The notes: generated by a model from the letters alone, not told the origin. A stretch of DNA of 64,000 nt from Lentisphaerota bacterium (GCA_018676675.1 JABHEG010000137.1:1-64000), one strand, 5' to 3'; shown: positions 36,137-45,171, numbered from the stretch's first letter. Numbers and translations are program-made.

Positions 36137-36335
36137 GGAGGCCGATGCTTGTCCCGCCATAGCCGGACGGCGATGGGGGATCCTCAGCGGCCGTCTTCTC
36201 CGTGAAGGGACCAGCTCAATCACACCGACCTGTTGGAGGGCCGGTGCTTGTCCCGCCATAGCCGGACGGCGGCGGGAGATCCTCAGCAACCGTCTTCTCC
36301 GTGAAGGGACCAGCTCAACCATACCGACCTGTCGT
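36137..36335. repeat. Tandem repeat, two copies of a 99-bp unit, with hairpin
   Basis: The word GCTTGTCCCGCCATAGCCGG starts at 36147 and again at 36246. The copies stay similar through CTTCTCCGTGAAGGGACCAG to ACCGACCTGT. In copy 2, TCCCGCC (36251-36257) pairs with GGCGGGA (36271-36277). The array fills most of the 383-base gap (36061-36443) between two paralogous kinase genes. The rest of the gap holds no gene that I can see. Confidence 0.85.
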
Positions 36336-36443
36336 AGTCAGAGTACACGTGATTACCGCCGTTGTTGATGTGCGGATACTCCGCTGAGCGCCTGGCTCTC
36401 AACGCCCCCCGAACTCAGCGATGGACCGGGGTGGAGAAGCACC

Positions 36444-38504
36444 ATGACAGACCATCGCACAGGAGACGCGAGCACCAACGCCCAAGACGGAACGGGAACC
36501 GGCAACACGGGTGCGCTGGCTCACCCTGAACAACGCTGGCGCACGCTCTTCGAAAACATGGCCCAGGGCGTGTTCTACCAGCGCGCGGACAGTGTGCTGA
36601 TCGACTGCAACCCATCCCTGCTGCAAATCCTCGGTGTAACCCGTGAGCAGTTCATAGGGAGGACGTCCCTTGATCCCGAGTGGCAGGTCATTCGTGAAGA
36701 CGGCTCGCCACTGCCCGGCGAAGACCACCCCTCGATGGTAGCCCTGCGCACGGGCAAAGACGTTCGGAACGCGATCGTGGGCGTGCTCAACCCGGAGAAG
36801 GCGAGTTACGTGTGGCTCAGCATCACGGCAATCCCGCAGTTCAGGGATGGCGATGAGCGTCCATTCCAGGCCTTCGTCATCGTCCACGATATCACAGAAA
36901 TCAGGGGTGCCGAACAGCGGGAGAAGGACGCCATGGTGAGGCTTCGCCTGGCCATGGAAAGCGCGGGCGAGGGCACGTGGGAATGGGACCACACGACCGG
37001 CCTGGTGACCTTTGACGCTGTGTCGTCAAAGATGATGGGCTACGAGGCCAAGCTCCCCCCAAAATCGGGTACTTGGGCCGTGGCTCAAATCCATCCCGAT
37101 GACCGGGCCGAAGTCGACCGGCTGTATGCGGCTTACCTTGCCGGAAAGACGGACACGATTGCGACAGAGTTTCGGCTTGAGAAAGCAGACGGGGACTACA
37201 CCTGGGTGGCATCCGCGGCCCGGATAGTCCGCGCAACTCCCGACGACACGCCGCTCCTCACCGTCGGCGTACTTCGAGACATCACCAAATCGCGGCAGGC
37301 AGAAACAGCCTTACGGGAGGGTCGCCGGAGGCTGATGACGCTGATGAGTAACCTGCCCGGCATGGCCTACCGCTGCGCCAATACTCCGGCATGGCCCATG
37401 GATTTCGTCAGCCAGGGGTGTGTCGCCCTGACAGGATACACGGCCACAGAACTCACGGGGGCGTCTGCACCTGACTTTGGGGATCTCATCCATCCAGGAG
37501 ACCGGAAACTCGTCTGGAACACCGTCCAGGCAGGCGTTCTGGCAGGCCGCCCGTTTGTCGTGGAATACCGCCTCATCCACAGAGATGGAAGCCAGCGATG
37601 GATGTGGGAACAGGGGCGAGCTGTCGAGTCAGACGACACGGGCACGGCAGTGCTTGAAGGCTTCATCTCCGACATCACCGCCCGCAAACTGGCCGAGGAG
37701 GAGCACCTCAGAATGGAGGCCCAGCTCCGCCAGGCCCAGAAGCTCGAATCCATCGGGACATTGGCAGGAGGAGTCGCCCACGAGATCAACAACCCGATCA
37801 ACGGCATAATGGGTTACGCGGACCTCATCCTGAAGCGTATCGATGCCGGGACCGAGGCCGCGACCTTCGCGGAAGAGATCAAGCACGAGACCAAACGCGT
37901 CGCCGATATCGTCCGCAACCTTCTCGCGTTCGCACGCCAAGGCGGGGAGAGGCGTGGCGCCGTCCACATCCAGGAAGTCGTCCAGGCCACTGTTTCCTTG
38001 ATCCGGACCATCATAAAGAGGGATCAGATCGAGCTGGTAGTCGACATACCGGAAGATCTGCCGTGCATCCGCTGCCGGCCGCAGCAGATTCAGCAGGTAC
38101 TGATGAACCTGATGACAAATGCCCGCGATGCCCTGAACGAGCGTTACCCAAAGCTCTCCCCGGAGAAGACGCTTGTCGTCGGCGCAAGGTCCCTTGAACG
38201 CGCAGGCACGCCATGGATTCGCGTGACCGTCGAGGACCATGGAACCGGGATCGAGCCGGATGTGCGTGAACGGATGCTCGATCCGTTCTTCACAACCAAA
38301 CCCGGAACGGTCGGGACGGGGCTGGGACTGTCTATAAGCCACGGCATCGTTCAGGAACACGGGGGCGTGCTCTCAGTGGAGAGTGAGGTCGGGGAGTACA
38401 CGCGTTTCCATGTTGATCTACCAGCCGGAACCACCCCGGACACCGACACTGAGATGTGCTGGGAGCATGAACCGGAGACCAGCGTCGGTCGCGGCAGACA
38501 CTGA
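36444..38504 (+). CDS. Soluble histidine kinase with three PAS domains
   Basis: 686 residues with no membrane span. PAS 1 (about 30-155) starts QRWRTLFENMAQGVFY, PAS 2 (about 165-285) starts RLRLAMESAGEGTWEW, and PAS 3 (about 295-415) starts LMTLMSNLPGMAYRC. The kinase core has H446 in GGVAHEINNPING, then QVLMNLMTNARDAL, VEDHGTGIEPD and GTGLGLSISHGI. PAS 2 is of the PAS_3 type with HPDDRAEV. It lacks a receiver, so it should donate phosphate to regulators nearby. GGAG about ten bases before ATG 36444 supports the start. The core closely resembles that of the gene before it. Confidence 0.92.
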   Translation: MTDHRTGDASTNAQDGTGTGNTGALAHPEQRWRTLFENMAQGVFYQRADSVLIDCNPSLLQILGVTREQFIGRTSLDPEWQVIREDGSPLPGEDHPSMVALRTGKDVRNAIVGVLNPEKASYVWLSITAIPQFRDGDERPFQAFVIVHDITEIRGAEQREKDAMVRLRLAMESAGEGTWEWDHTTGLVTFDAVSSKMMGYEAKLPPKSGTWAVAQIHPDDRAEVDRLYAAYLAGKTDTIATEFRLEKADGDYTWVASAARIVRATPDDTPLLTVGVLRDITKSRQAETALREGRRRLMTLMSNLPGMAYRCANTPAWPMDFVSQGCVALTGYTATELTGASAPDFGDLIHPGDRKLVWNTVQAGVLAGRPFVVEYRLIHRDGSQRWMWEQGRAVESDDTGTAVLEGFISDITARKLAEEEHLRMEAQLRQAQKLESIGTLAGGVAHEINNPINGIMGYADLILKRIDAGTEAATFAEEIKHETKRVADIVRNLLAFARQGGERRGAVHIQEVVQATVSLIRTIIKRDQIELVVDIPEDLPCIRCRPQQIQQVLMNLMTNARDALNERYPKLSPEKTLVVGARSLERAGTPWIRVTVEDHGTGIEPDVRERMLDPFFTTKPGTVGTGLGLSISHGIVQEHGGVLSVESEVGEYTRFHVDLPAGTTPDTDTEMCWEHEPETSVGRGRH

Positions 38505-38528
38505 CGGCTTCCACAGATGACACGGGCA

Positions 38529-38565
38529 GACACAGGACCGCTCCCGTTGGCCTCGGCTCGGACAG
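38529..38565. repeat. Single diverged copy of the 74-bp repeat family
   Basis: ACCGCTCCCGTTGGCCTCGG with its flanks matches the third copy of the array at 153-187 at about 28 of 35 positions. Like that array it lies just past the 3' end of a gene (here the three-PAS kinase). Confidence 0.55.
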
Positions 38566-38615
38566 ACCGGGCGAACGGCTCCCCATGACCGGTTGCATCG
38601 GCGCCGAAGAACTCC

Positions 38616-38644
38616 TTGATATCCCATTCCGAAACTGCTATGTT
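38616..38644 (+). promoter_or_regulatory. Candidate sigma-70-like promoter
   Basis: TTGATA at 38616-38621 and TATGTT at 38639-38644 are 17 bases apart, a good match to the housekeeping consensus in otherwise GC-rich DNA. It lies 92 bases before the HTH-REC start at 38737, in a 232-base gap, and could start a second transcription unit inside the signalling array. Confidence 0.45.
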
Positions 38645-38736
38645 CAACCACATACAACCATGTACATCCTTAGTGCATCACATCGCATAGCCAAGTTGGC
38701 TCGACCGACAGAAGCAGATCCACCGGAGAGTTGGGT

Positions 38737-39288
38737 GTGTCGGAGATACCCCAAAGCCAGATACTGAACACACAGCAGGCCGCACAACTCTTGGGTGTGC
38801 ATGCTGAGACGGTTCGTCGACTGGCACGCCAGGGGATCCTGCCCTCCTTTAAGCTCGGCAGCGACTGGCGCTTCAATCGGGATGCTCTGCTCAACTGGGC
38901 GCAGGGAGGGCGTGACGAGCAGGCGCGGGCCACGGTGATGGTCGTGGACGACGAAAAAGCGATACGACGGTACCTGGAAGAGACCTTGCGTGACGACGGT
39001 TACCGCGTGCTCTGTGCCGCTGACGGCTTCGAGGCACTTCAGCTGGCCGACAGCGTCGTTCCTGATGTCGTCATTCTGGATCTCCTGATGCCGGGAATGA
39101 CGGGGGCAGAAGTACTGGGAGAGATCCGCAAGAGATTCGGCTGGGTTCCGGTGATTGTGCTCACAGGCCATCCGCACGGCAATCTGATGGAACAGGTGCT
39201 AGCGCACTCTCCGGTGACCGTTCTGGCCAAACCGGTGACGGCCGAACGCGTTTCACTGACTGTCCGACAGGCTTTGGGCAGGAAGTAG
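38737..39288 (+). CDS. HTH (excisionase/MerR-like) - receiver fusion, response regulator with N-terminal DNA-binding domain
   Basis: 183 residues. Residues 10-58 form a DNA-binding domain of the excisionase (HTH_17) type: ILNTQQAAQLLGVHAETVRR, then LPSFKLGSDWRFNRDALLNW. Residues 65-183 form a receiver domain with phospho-acceptor D115 in ILDLLMPGMTGAE and the lysine in VLAKPV. In most response regulators the receiver comes first, so this order is unusual. I chose GTG 38737 because GGAG lies eight bases upstream; TTG 38731 is too close to it. This is the only clear DNA-binding output in the array and a likely transcriptional end point. Confidence 0.88.
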   Translation: MSEIPQSQILNTQQAAQLLGVHAETVRRLARQGILPSFKLGSDWRFNRDALLNWAQGGRDEQARATVMVVDDEKAIRRYLEETLRDDGYRVLCAADGFEALQLADSVVPDVVILDLLMPGMTGAEVLGEIRKRFGWVPVIVLTGHPHGNLMEQVLAHSPVTVLAKPVTAERVSLTVRQALGRK

Positions 39289-39363
39289 TGGCAACCACGG
39301 GCAAACGTGGAACAGATACCGACGACGGGTGAGGGCACGCTCTGGAGAAGCAGGGAGAAAACT

Positions 39364-41331
39364 ATGGCTTCAGTTCTGATCGTTGATGATGAGAAGAGTA
39401 TTCGCTTCGTGTTGGGCGAATACCTCCGGGAGGACGGCCATGATGTGCTCGCGGCTGAGGATGCCGAACGAGCCCTCGCGGCTCTGACCGAGACCCAAAT
39501 CGATGTCGTCGTCACGGACGTCATCCTTCCCCGTATCTCAGGCGTTGAGCTGCTCGCCCGGATCAAGGCACGCTATCCCCGAACACAGGTTATCATGATG
39601 ACCGGTGAACCAACCGTGGAGACGGCTTCGGAAGCCGTACGAACCGGAGCGCATGACTACCTCCCCAAACCAGTCCCGGAAGACGCCATTCTCAAGGCCG
39701 TTAACGGAGCCGCCAAGGTGAAGATACTCGAGGATGAGCGGGAGCAACTGGCCGAAGAGAATCGCCGGTACCAGGAGAACCTGGAAACACTCGTCTCACA
39801 ACACACCGAGGCGCTCCGCCAAAGTGAGGAACGGTACAGGGCCCTGGTGGATCACTCGCCGCTCGGTATCGTCGTCGAAGGAACGGGGGGACTCAGCCTG
39901 ATCAACCAGACGATGGGCACAATGCTCGGACTGACCGGTGAGGACTCGTCGGCAATCTTCTTCCGAGACCTGGCCAGACCGAAGGATGCTGAGGAACTGG
40001 AAAGGAGACTGGCAGCGGTCCGGACAGGTCAAAAGAACGTCGCCCAGGGAGAAACGACCCTTCTCGCTACCGACGACACCGAACTCATCGTGGAGTTCGT
40101 CGCCGTCCCGTTTGCAGCGGAAGGAGAGGCGGCGTTGCAGATCGCCGTCCGAAATATCACTCAGGAACGACAATTGGAGAGGCAGCTTCGGCAATCGCAA
40201 AAGATGGACGCGATCGGGCATCTGGCCGGAGGCGTGGCTCACGACTTCAACAACCTGCTGATGGTGATGACCGCCTGCACACAGTTCATCGCCGATGTCG
40301 TCCCGGCCGACTCCCCGGTGTCCCGTGATATCCGGGAGCTTCGAGACGCCACGAGGAGAGCGACAGACCTTACCCGCCAGCTGCTCGCCTTCTCACGACA
40401 GCAAGTTCTGGAACCTCAGGTTCTGGATCTGAACCGGGCCGTCGAAGGGATACGCAAGATGCTCGGGCGACTTCTGGGAGAAGACATACAATTCACCTTT
40501 GAGCCCGCGGCAACGGGGCCGATGGTGCAGGCCGACCCTGGGCAGTTGGAGCAAGTGATCATGAACTTGGCGGTCAACGCTCGGGATGCCATGCCCGGTG
40601 GCGGCAACCTGGTGCTGGCCACAACGCTTGAGACGCTTGATGAGGAGAAGGAGTTCTGTGCGAGCGCACTGGCACAAGTGGCCCCCGGCAAGTACGCCTG
40701 CCTAAAAGTCACGGACTGCGGAACCGGAATGACTGAAACGGTTCTGCAGAAGGTCTTCGAGCCCTTCTTCACCACCAAAGAACGCGGCAAGGGCACGGGA
40801 CTGGGGCTGGCCACCGTTTACGGCATCGTGCGGCAGCACGGGGGAGCAATCGCGGTCGAGAGCGAGGTGGGTTCCGGCACAGCATTCTACGTATTTCTCC
40901 CGCTCGCACAGGGCGCCCAGACAACGTCTGAAGTGGCGGAATCACTGGTACCGGGAGCCAACCCCGGCGAGACGATTCTGTTCGTCGAAGACGAGACGAG
41001 CGTGCGGCGAGTCACCTCTCGATACCTGGAACAGATGGGCTACAGTGTCATCGTGGCGGAGAGTGGTGAAACAGCCCTTGAACTGGCGGAAGAGCACCCT
41101 GGGAAGATTGATCTCGTGCTCACCGACGTGATTCTGACAGGCATGGATGGGAAGTGCCTCGCAGACGAACTGACCAGCCGCTACGCCGACACCAGAATCC
41201 TGTTCGCGTCCGGCTATGCCGGTGACCGACTCAGTGCGCACGGCGTCACCATGGACGCGGTCAACTTCATCAACAAACCCTTCACGCGCCAAAAGCTCGC
41301 GGGGAGAATCAGAGACGTTCTGGATGCCTGA
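39364..41331 (+). CDS. Hybrid histidine kinase, REC-PAS-HisKA-HATPase-REC
   Basis: 655 residues without membrane spans. The first receiver (1-120) has its acceptor aspartate in VVTDVILPRISG. A coiled-coil linker and a PAS domain (about 155-270) follow. The kinase core has H293 in GGVAHDFNNLLMV, VIMNLAVNARDAM and GTGLGLATVYGI. The second receiver (from about 537) carries LVLTDVILTGMDG and ends NKPFTRQKLAGRI. Two receivers on either side of the kinase make it a candidate relay hub. GGGAG about seven bases before ATG 39364 supports the start. It follows the HTH-REC gene by 75 bases. Confidence 0.93.
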   Translation: MASVLIVDDEKSIRFVLGEYLREDGHDVLAAEDAERALAALTETQIDVVVTDVILPRISGVELLARIKARYPRTQVIMMTGEPTVETASEAVRTGAHDYLPKPVPEDAILKAVNGAAKVKILEDEREQLAEENRRYQENLETLVSQHTEALRQSEERYRALVDHSPLGIVVEGTGGLSLINQTMGTMLGLTGEDSSAIFFRDLARPKDAEELERRLAAVRTGQKNVAQGETTLLATDDTELIVEFVAVPFAAEGEAALQIAVRNITQERQLERQLRQSQKMDAIGHLAGGVAHDFNNLLMVMTACTQFIADVVPADSPVSRDIRELRDATRRATDLTRQLLAFSRQQVLEPQVLDLNRAVEGIRKMLGRLLGEDIQFTFEPAATGPMVQADPGQLEQVIMNLAVNARDAMPGGGNLVLATTLETLDEEKEFCASALAQVAPGKYACLKVTDCGTGMTETVLQKVFEPFFTTKERGKGTGLGLATVYGIVRQHGGAIAVESEVGSGTAFYVFLPLAQGAQTTSEVAESLVPGANPGETILFVEDETSVRRVTSRYLEQMGYSVIVAESGETALELAEEHPGKIDLVLTDVILTGMDGKCLADELTSRYADTRILFASGYAGDRLSAHGVTMDAVNFINKPFTRQKLAGRIRDVLDA

Positions 41332-41413
41332 ATGCCTCCCTCCCTGCATGTGCTTCCCTGAGCCGCCATGCGCAAGAGGAAAACACCAGGCTTGACTGGA
41401 GATGGACTGACAC

Positions 41414-42691
41414 ATGAGTAACCTCGAAGCGACCGCTGCGCTCAAAGTGGACGGCGACGGTGAACCCAACCGCTACCGTGTCATCGCGGTGGACGACGAC
41501 CGATCGATGCGCTATGTGGTACGAAGAAGCCTCGAAAGTGATGCCTGCACGGTCGAGACGGCGGAAGACTACACGTCGGCAATGGCGCTGCTCGCCACAA
41601 GACAGTATGACGTGATGGTAACAGACGTCGACATGCCGGGAGGGTCGGGCATCGAGTTGCTTGCTCACTGCCGCAAGAATTTGCCCAACCTGCAAGTGAT
41701 CCTGATCACCGGCCGTCCCCAGCTAAACGATGCAGTAGACACCATGCGTCAGGGCGCCTACGATTACCTCGCCAAACCATTCCAGCCACAGAAACTGAAG
41801 TCGACAGTGGAAGCGGCCCTGGAGCGTGGCCGTCAGAACCAGCTGGTCCTGACACAGGTCCTTGACTTGGGCAACCAACTGAGTCGAGATCTCAAGATCA
41901 TCCGCACCTTGGGCAAGGGAAGCATGGGAACCGTCCTGCTCGCGGAGGCCGGCGGCGAGTACTACGCGTTGAAGGTGCTGCACTCCTGGCAACTCGACCA
42001 AGGGTCCGGGCGCCCTCGCCAACGGTTTGAGCGCGAGGCCAAAATCCTCTCGGAAATTGACCACCCCAATGTCGTCAAAATATTCGATTTCAAGCTCGAT
42101 TCGGAAGTCGAGTCACCCCACATCCTCATGGAGTATGTTGAGGGCGAAACACTTCGGTACATTGTCAACGCAACAGGATATGATCTGTTGCGAAAACTGA
42201 AGATCATCCGGCAAATCGCCTCCGCCCTGTCAGCCGTCCACGCCCACGGCATTGTCCACCGTGACATCAAACCGAGTAACGTGTTGGTCACAGCTGCCGA
42301 TGGGGTGAAGCTGACGGACTTCGGGATTGCCCGCGTGGCCAGCTCAACCCTCACCGGCACGGGGGAGATAGTGGGGTCGCCGGCTTACATGTCACCTGAA
42401 GTGTTCATCACGGATGACGTCGACTACCGAGCCGACATCTTCTCGCTTGGGGTCCTGAGCTACGAACTGATCACAAACACCAAGCCTTTCTGGGCGGAGA
42501 CGCTTTCGCGGCTCATCAAGGTGATCAGCTCGCAGCCTGTCCCGGATCCCAGACACAAGGGACTAGAACTCCCCGATTCGGTGGCCAACCTACTCACGCA
42601 CATGCTGGAAAAGTCGCCCGATGACCGGTACCAAAGCGCAGACGAGCTGGTTCGTGCCATAGACGCAATCATCACCGAACTGGAAGCCTGA
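41414..42691 (+). CDS. Receiver - Ser/Thr protein kinase fusion
   Basis: 425 residues. The receiver (about 21-138) has phospho-acceptor D71 in VTDVDMPGGSG and K121 in LAKPF. A Hanks-type kinase fills about 160-425. Its glycine loop is LGKGSMGTVLLAE, the ATP lysine K187 is in YALKVLH, and the helix-C glutamate is about E207. The catalytic loop is HRDIKPSNV (H282-D284), the metal site is DFGIA (302-304), and MSPE takes the place of APE. All catalytic residues are present. Phosphorylation of the receiver could switch the Ser/Thr kinase on or off, so it links two-component and eukaryotic-type signalling in one chain. It starts 82 bases after the hybrid kinase gene. Confidence 0.92.
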   Translation: MSNLEATAALKVDGDGEPNRYRVIAVDDDRSMRYVVRRSLESDACTVETAEDYTSAMALLATRQYDVMVTDVDMPGGSGIELLAHCRKNLPNLQVILITGRPQLNDAVDTMRQGAYDYLAKPFQPQKLKSTVEAALERGRQNQLVLTQVLDLGNQLSRDLKIIRTLGKGSMGTVLLAEAGGEYYALKVLHSWQLDQGSGRPRQRFEREAKILSEIDHPNVVKIFDFKLDSEVESPHILMEYVEGETLRYIVNATGYDLLRKLKIIRQIASALSAVHAHGIVHRDIKPSNVLVTAADGVKLTDFGIARVASSTLTGTGEIVGSPAYMSPEVFITDDVDYRADIFSLGVLSYELITNTKPFWAETLSRLIKVISSQPVPDPRHKGLELPDSVANLLTHMLEKSPDDRYQSADELVRAIDAIITELEA

Positions 42692-42736
42692 CTCAAGCTC
42701 AACCGGTGCCTCTGCTTCCGAGAAGGACTGAGCCTG

Positions 42737-44464
42737 ATGCAAACGCGCTCCGGCCCACGCTGGTCGATCTTGCCAAACGAGGCAAGACGGCAGTTCCAGA
42801 CCTGTGTTCTGCTGATCACCGTCATCCCATCCCTTGCCATTGCGTTCCTCCTCATCCAGTTCGAACGAGGCGGGGCAGTAGGGTGGGGAAGCTGGCTTGT
42901 GGTCGGAGCCGGTCTCGCCTGTATCGTCGTACTTGGCTACGTTCTTCTCGGCAAATACCCAGCGACGGTAGCCAAGCTCCGAAGCCGCCTCGAAGACATC
43001 ATGGAAGAAGAGCTTCCCGAACACGTCGAACAGATGCGATTGGAGGACGATTTCGCCGCCATCGAGACGTCACTCAGCTTGATCCTGGAGCGATTGCGGG
43101 AGCGATTTGCCGCCGTTCAGCTCGAGAAGGCGCGACTAGAGGAAGAACTGGGGCATGTTCGCTACCTGGAGGCCATCGGCACCCTCGCTGCCGGCATTGC
43201 CCACGAGATCAGCACCCCCCTGCAGTTCATCAGTGACAACACGCGATTCCTGAAGGAAGCCACGGAAAAGCTGGTCCGCGCCCTGCCCAGTCGCCAAGCA
43301 ACTGCCGCCCCCGATCCCGGATCACGCCACGACGTTCACGGAGCTCCGCAACCAGCTTCTCTTGACCTCAGAGACATGGAATTTCTCCGCGCTCAGATAC
43401 CAGATGCCATTCAGCAGTCGCAGGAGGGCATCCGGCGCATCGCAGCGGTGGTCCGCGCCATGAAAGCCTATGCATCACGAGACGCCAGTGGACAATGGGC
43501 TGAAGCCGATCTCAATTCCATGATCGAGAACGCTCTGGAAGTCACCCGAAGTGACTGGAAGCACGTCGCAGATGTCACAACGGAGCTCGCCGATGACTTG
43601 CCCGTTCTGACCTGCATCCCTCAGGACATGCGTCAGGTGTTGCTGAGCCTGATTGGCAATGCAGCTCAAGCGGTGGGCGAGGCCGTCGAGGACCAAGGCG
43701 GACAGAAGGGGATCATCCGCATCGCGACGACCGGAACGCAAGACCGGATCACGCTTCGAGTCCAGGACTCAGGCCTCGGGATCCCAGAGCAGGCTCAACC
43801 CGACATCTTTGAGCCGTCGTTTACAGCTGGCGAGGGTGCGCGCAACGCAAATCAGGACCTGGCAATGGCCTACTGGCTCGTCACCCGCAAACATGATGGG
43901 GCGATGGCCTTCGAGTCGACGGTGGGCGAAGGGACGACATTCACCGTTTCGCTTCCTCTGCGCACCGGGGTCTCGGCAGAATCACCGGACCAGCGTGAGA
44001 GCGAGGCCACAGCCAAGCCACCGGAGGCCTCCCGAGGGCCGGAGAGAGACAGTCAGCTCAGAATCCTCTTTGTTGACGACAGCGAAAGCGTCCTATGGGC
44101 TCTCGAGAGAACACTGCACGTGATGGAGGGACATTGGAAAATGGCGTTCGTTACGAGTGCTTCCCAAGCAGTGGAACGGCTCCGTCAACGCCCCTACGAC
44201 GTTGTCGTCACCGACAGCAACATGCCGGGGAAAAATGGGCAGGAACTCCTGCAGGAGGTCGGGGATGCCTATCCAGGGACAGGGCGCGTCCTGCTGTCGG
44301 GGGACACAGGCCTCCTGGCCGGAGGCGACGCAACAGGACTCCCGTACCCGATCATCGCCAAACCGTGCGAGCGATCGGAGCTGCAGGCTGCCATCGAGGA
44401 GGCACTCGCTGCAGCCCGGGGCCCAACGCAGACGACAGCCTCGCCTGCAGGGACGACACCATGA
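42737..44464 (+). CDS. Membrane histidine kinase - receiver protein with degenerate ATP-lid motif
   Basis: 575 residues. Two membrane spans (about 24-40 and 51-72) have almost no periplasmic loop between them. A coiled coil leads to the H-box LAAGIAHEISTPL with H156. The N-box (LLSLIGNAAQAV) and VQDSGLGIP are kept, but where GTGLGL is expected there is ANQDLAM, so ATP-lid function may be weak or lost. A receiver (about 445-565) carries VVVTDSNMPGKNG. GAAGGA nine bases before ATG 42737 supports the start. The stop overlaps the next start by ATGA, so it is co-translated with the REC-DHp protein. Confidence 0.88.
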   Translation: MQTRSGPRWSILPNEARRQFQTCVLLITVIPSLAIAFLLIQFERGGAVGWGSWLVVGAGLACIVVLGYVLLGKYPATVAKLRSRLEDIMEEELPEHVEQMRLEDDFAAIETSLSLILERLRERFAAVQLEKARLEEELGHVRYLEAIGTLAAGIAHEISTPLQFISDNTRFLKEATEKLVRALPSRQATAAPDPGSRHDVHGAPQPASLDLRDMEFLRAQIPDAIQQSQEGIRRIAAVVRAMKAYASRDASGQWAEADLNSMIENALEVTRSDWKHVADVTTELADDLPVLTCIPQDMRQVLLSLIGNAAQAVGEAVEDQGGQKGIIRIATTGTQDRITLRVQDSGLGIPEQAQPDIFEPSFTAGEGARNANQDLAMAYWLVTRKHDGAMAFESTVGEGTTFTVSLPLRTGVSAESPDQRESEATAKPPEASRGPERDSQLRILFVDDSESVLWALERTLHVMEGHWKMAFVTSASQAVERLRQRPYDVVVTDSNMPGKNGQELLQEVGDAYPGTGRVLLSGDTGLLAGGDATGLPYPIIAKPCERSELQAAIEEALAAARGPTQTTASPAGTTP

Positions 44465-45171
44465 GTGAACCCAATCACTACACCATCCTGATCGTGGATG
44501 ACGACAGTAGTTTCCGCCAAAGCCTCATCCGACAGTTCTGGCTCATGCGCGACAGCTTCAGCGTCCAGAATCTGGAGGCGGGAAACGGGATGGATGCCCG
44601 CCGCATGCTGGCCGAGAACCATGTCGACTGTGTCCTGCTTGACTATCGCATGCCCGGGGGATCAGGGCTCGAGTGGTTGGGCCAGTTCCTGGAGCTGGAT
44701 CCGGGACTGGCCGTCGTCATGGTGACGGGTGAAGGCGACGAGCAGACCGCCGTCGCAGCACTGCACAGGGGAGCCATGGACTACCTCGTGAAGGGAGCCT
44801 TCACCAGGGAGGGCCTGGAACGCGCGGTGGTCAACGCCATCGACAAAGTGCGCATGCGGCGTGCCCTGGGCGAGGCCGAGAAGCAGCGAGTTATGCTTGA
44901 GAGCCTCGGAGCTGCCTGCCATCACCTGGGGCAACCCGCAACCGTGATCCGGACGTACCTGGAACTCATGCAGGGCGGCGAGCAGTCGGATGAAATGCAA
45001 CAGATGATCTCGCGATGCCTCGAATCAGCAGGTGCCATTGCCGATATACTGCACCAACTGCAGAAGGTGAGTCAGTACCGAACCGTTCCCTACTTGACCG
45101 GAATGGGCGAAGACTCGCGATGCAAAACCAGTATCATTGACATCGGTTCGGACCAAGCCGGCGAAGCGTGA
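44461..45171 (+). CDS. Receiver - DHp (HisKA-like) protein lacking an ATPase domain
   Basis: 236 residues. The receiver (about 8-125) has phospho-acceptor D61 in LLDYRMPGGSG and DYLVKGAF with the conserved lysine. A helical segment follows whose H-box-like stretch is GAACHHLGQPATVIRTYL, with H154 and H155, and a second helix reaches about residue 215. No HATPase domain follows, so the histidine would need another kinase to phosphorylate it, or the segment may only dimerise or act as a phosphotransfer module. The start overlaps the upstream kinase stop (ATGA); an in-frame ATG at 44095 lies inside that gene and is unlikely. Confidence 0.85.
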   Translation: MSEPNHYTILIVDDDSSFRQSLIRQFWLMRDSFSVQNLEAGNGMDARRMLAENHVDCVLLDYRMPGGSGLEWLGQFLELDPGLAVVMVTGEGDEQTAVAALHRGAMDYLVKGAFTREGLERAVVNAIDKVRMRRALGEAEKQRVMLESLGAACHHLGQPATVIRTYLELMQGGEQSDEMQQMISRCLESAGAIADILHQLQKVSQYRTVPYLTGMGEDSRCKTSIIDIGSDQAGEA

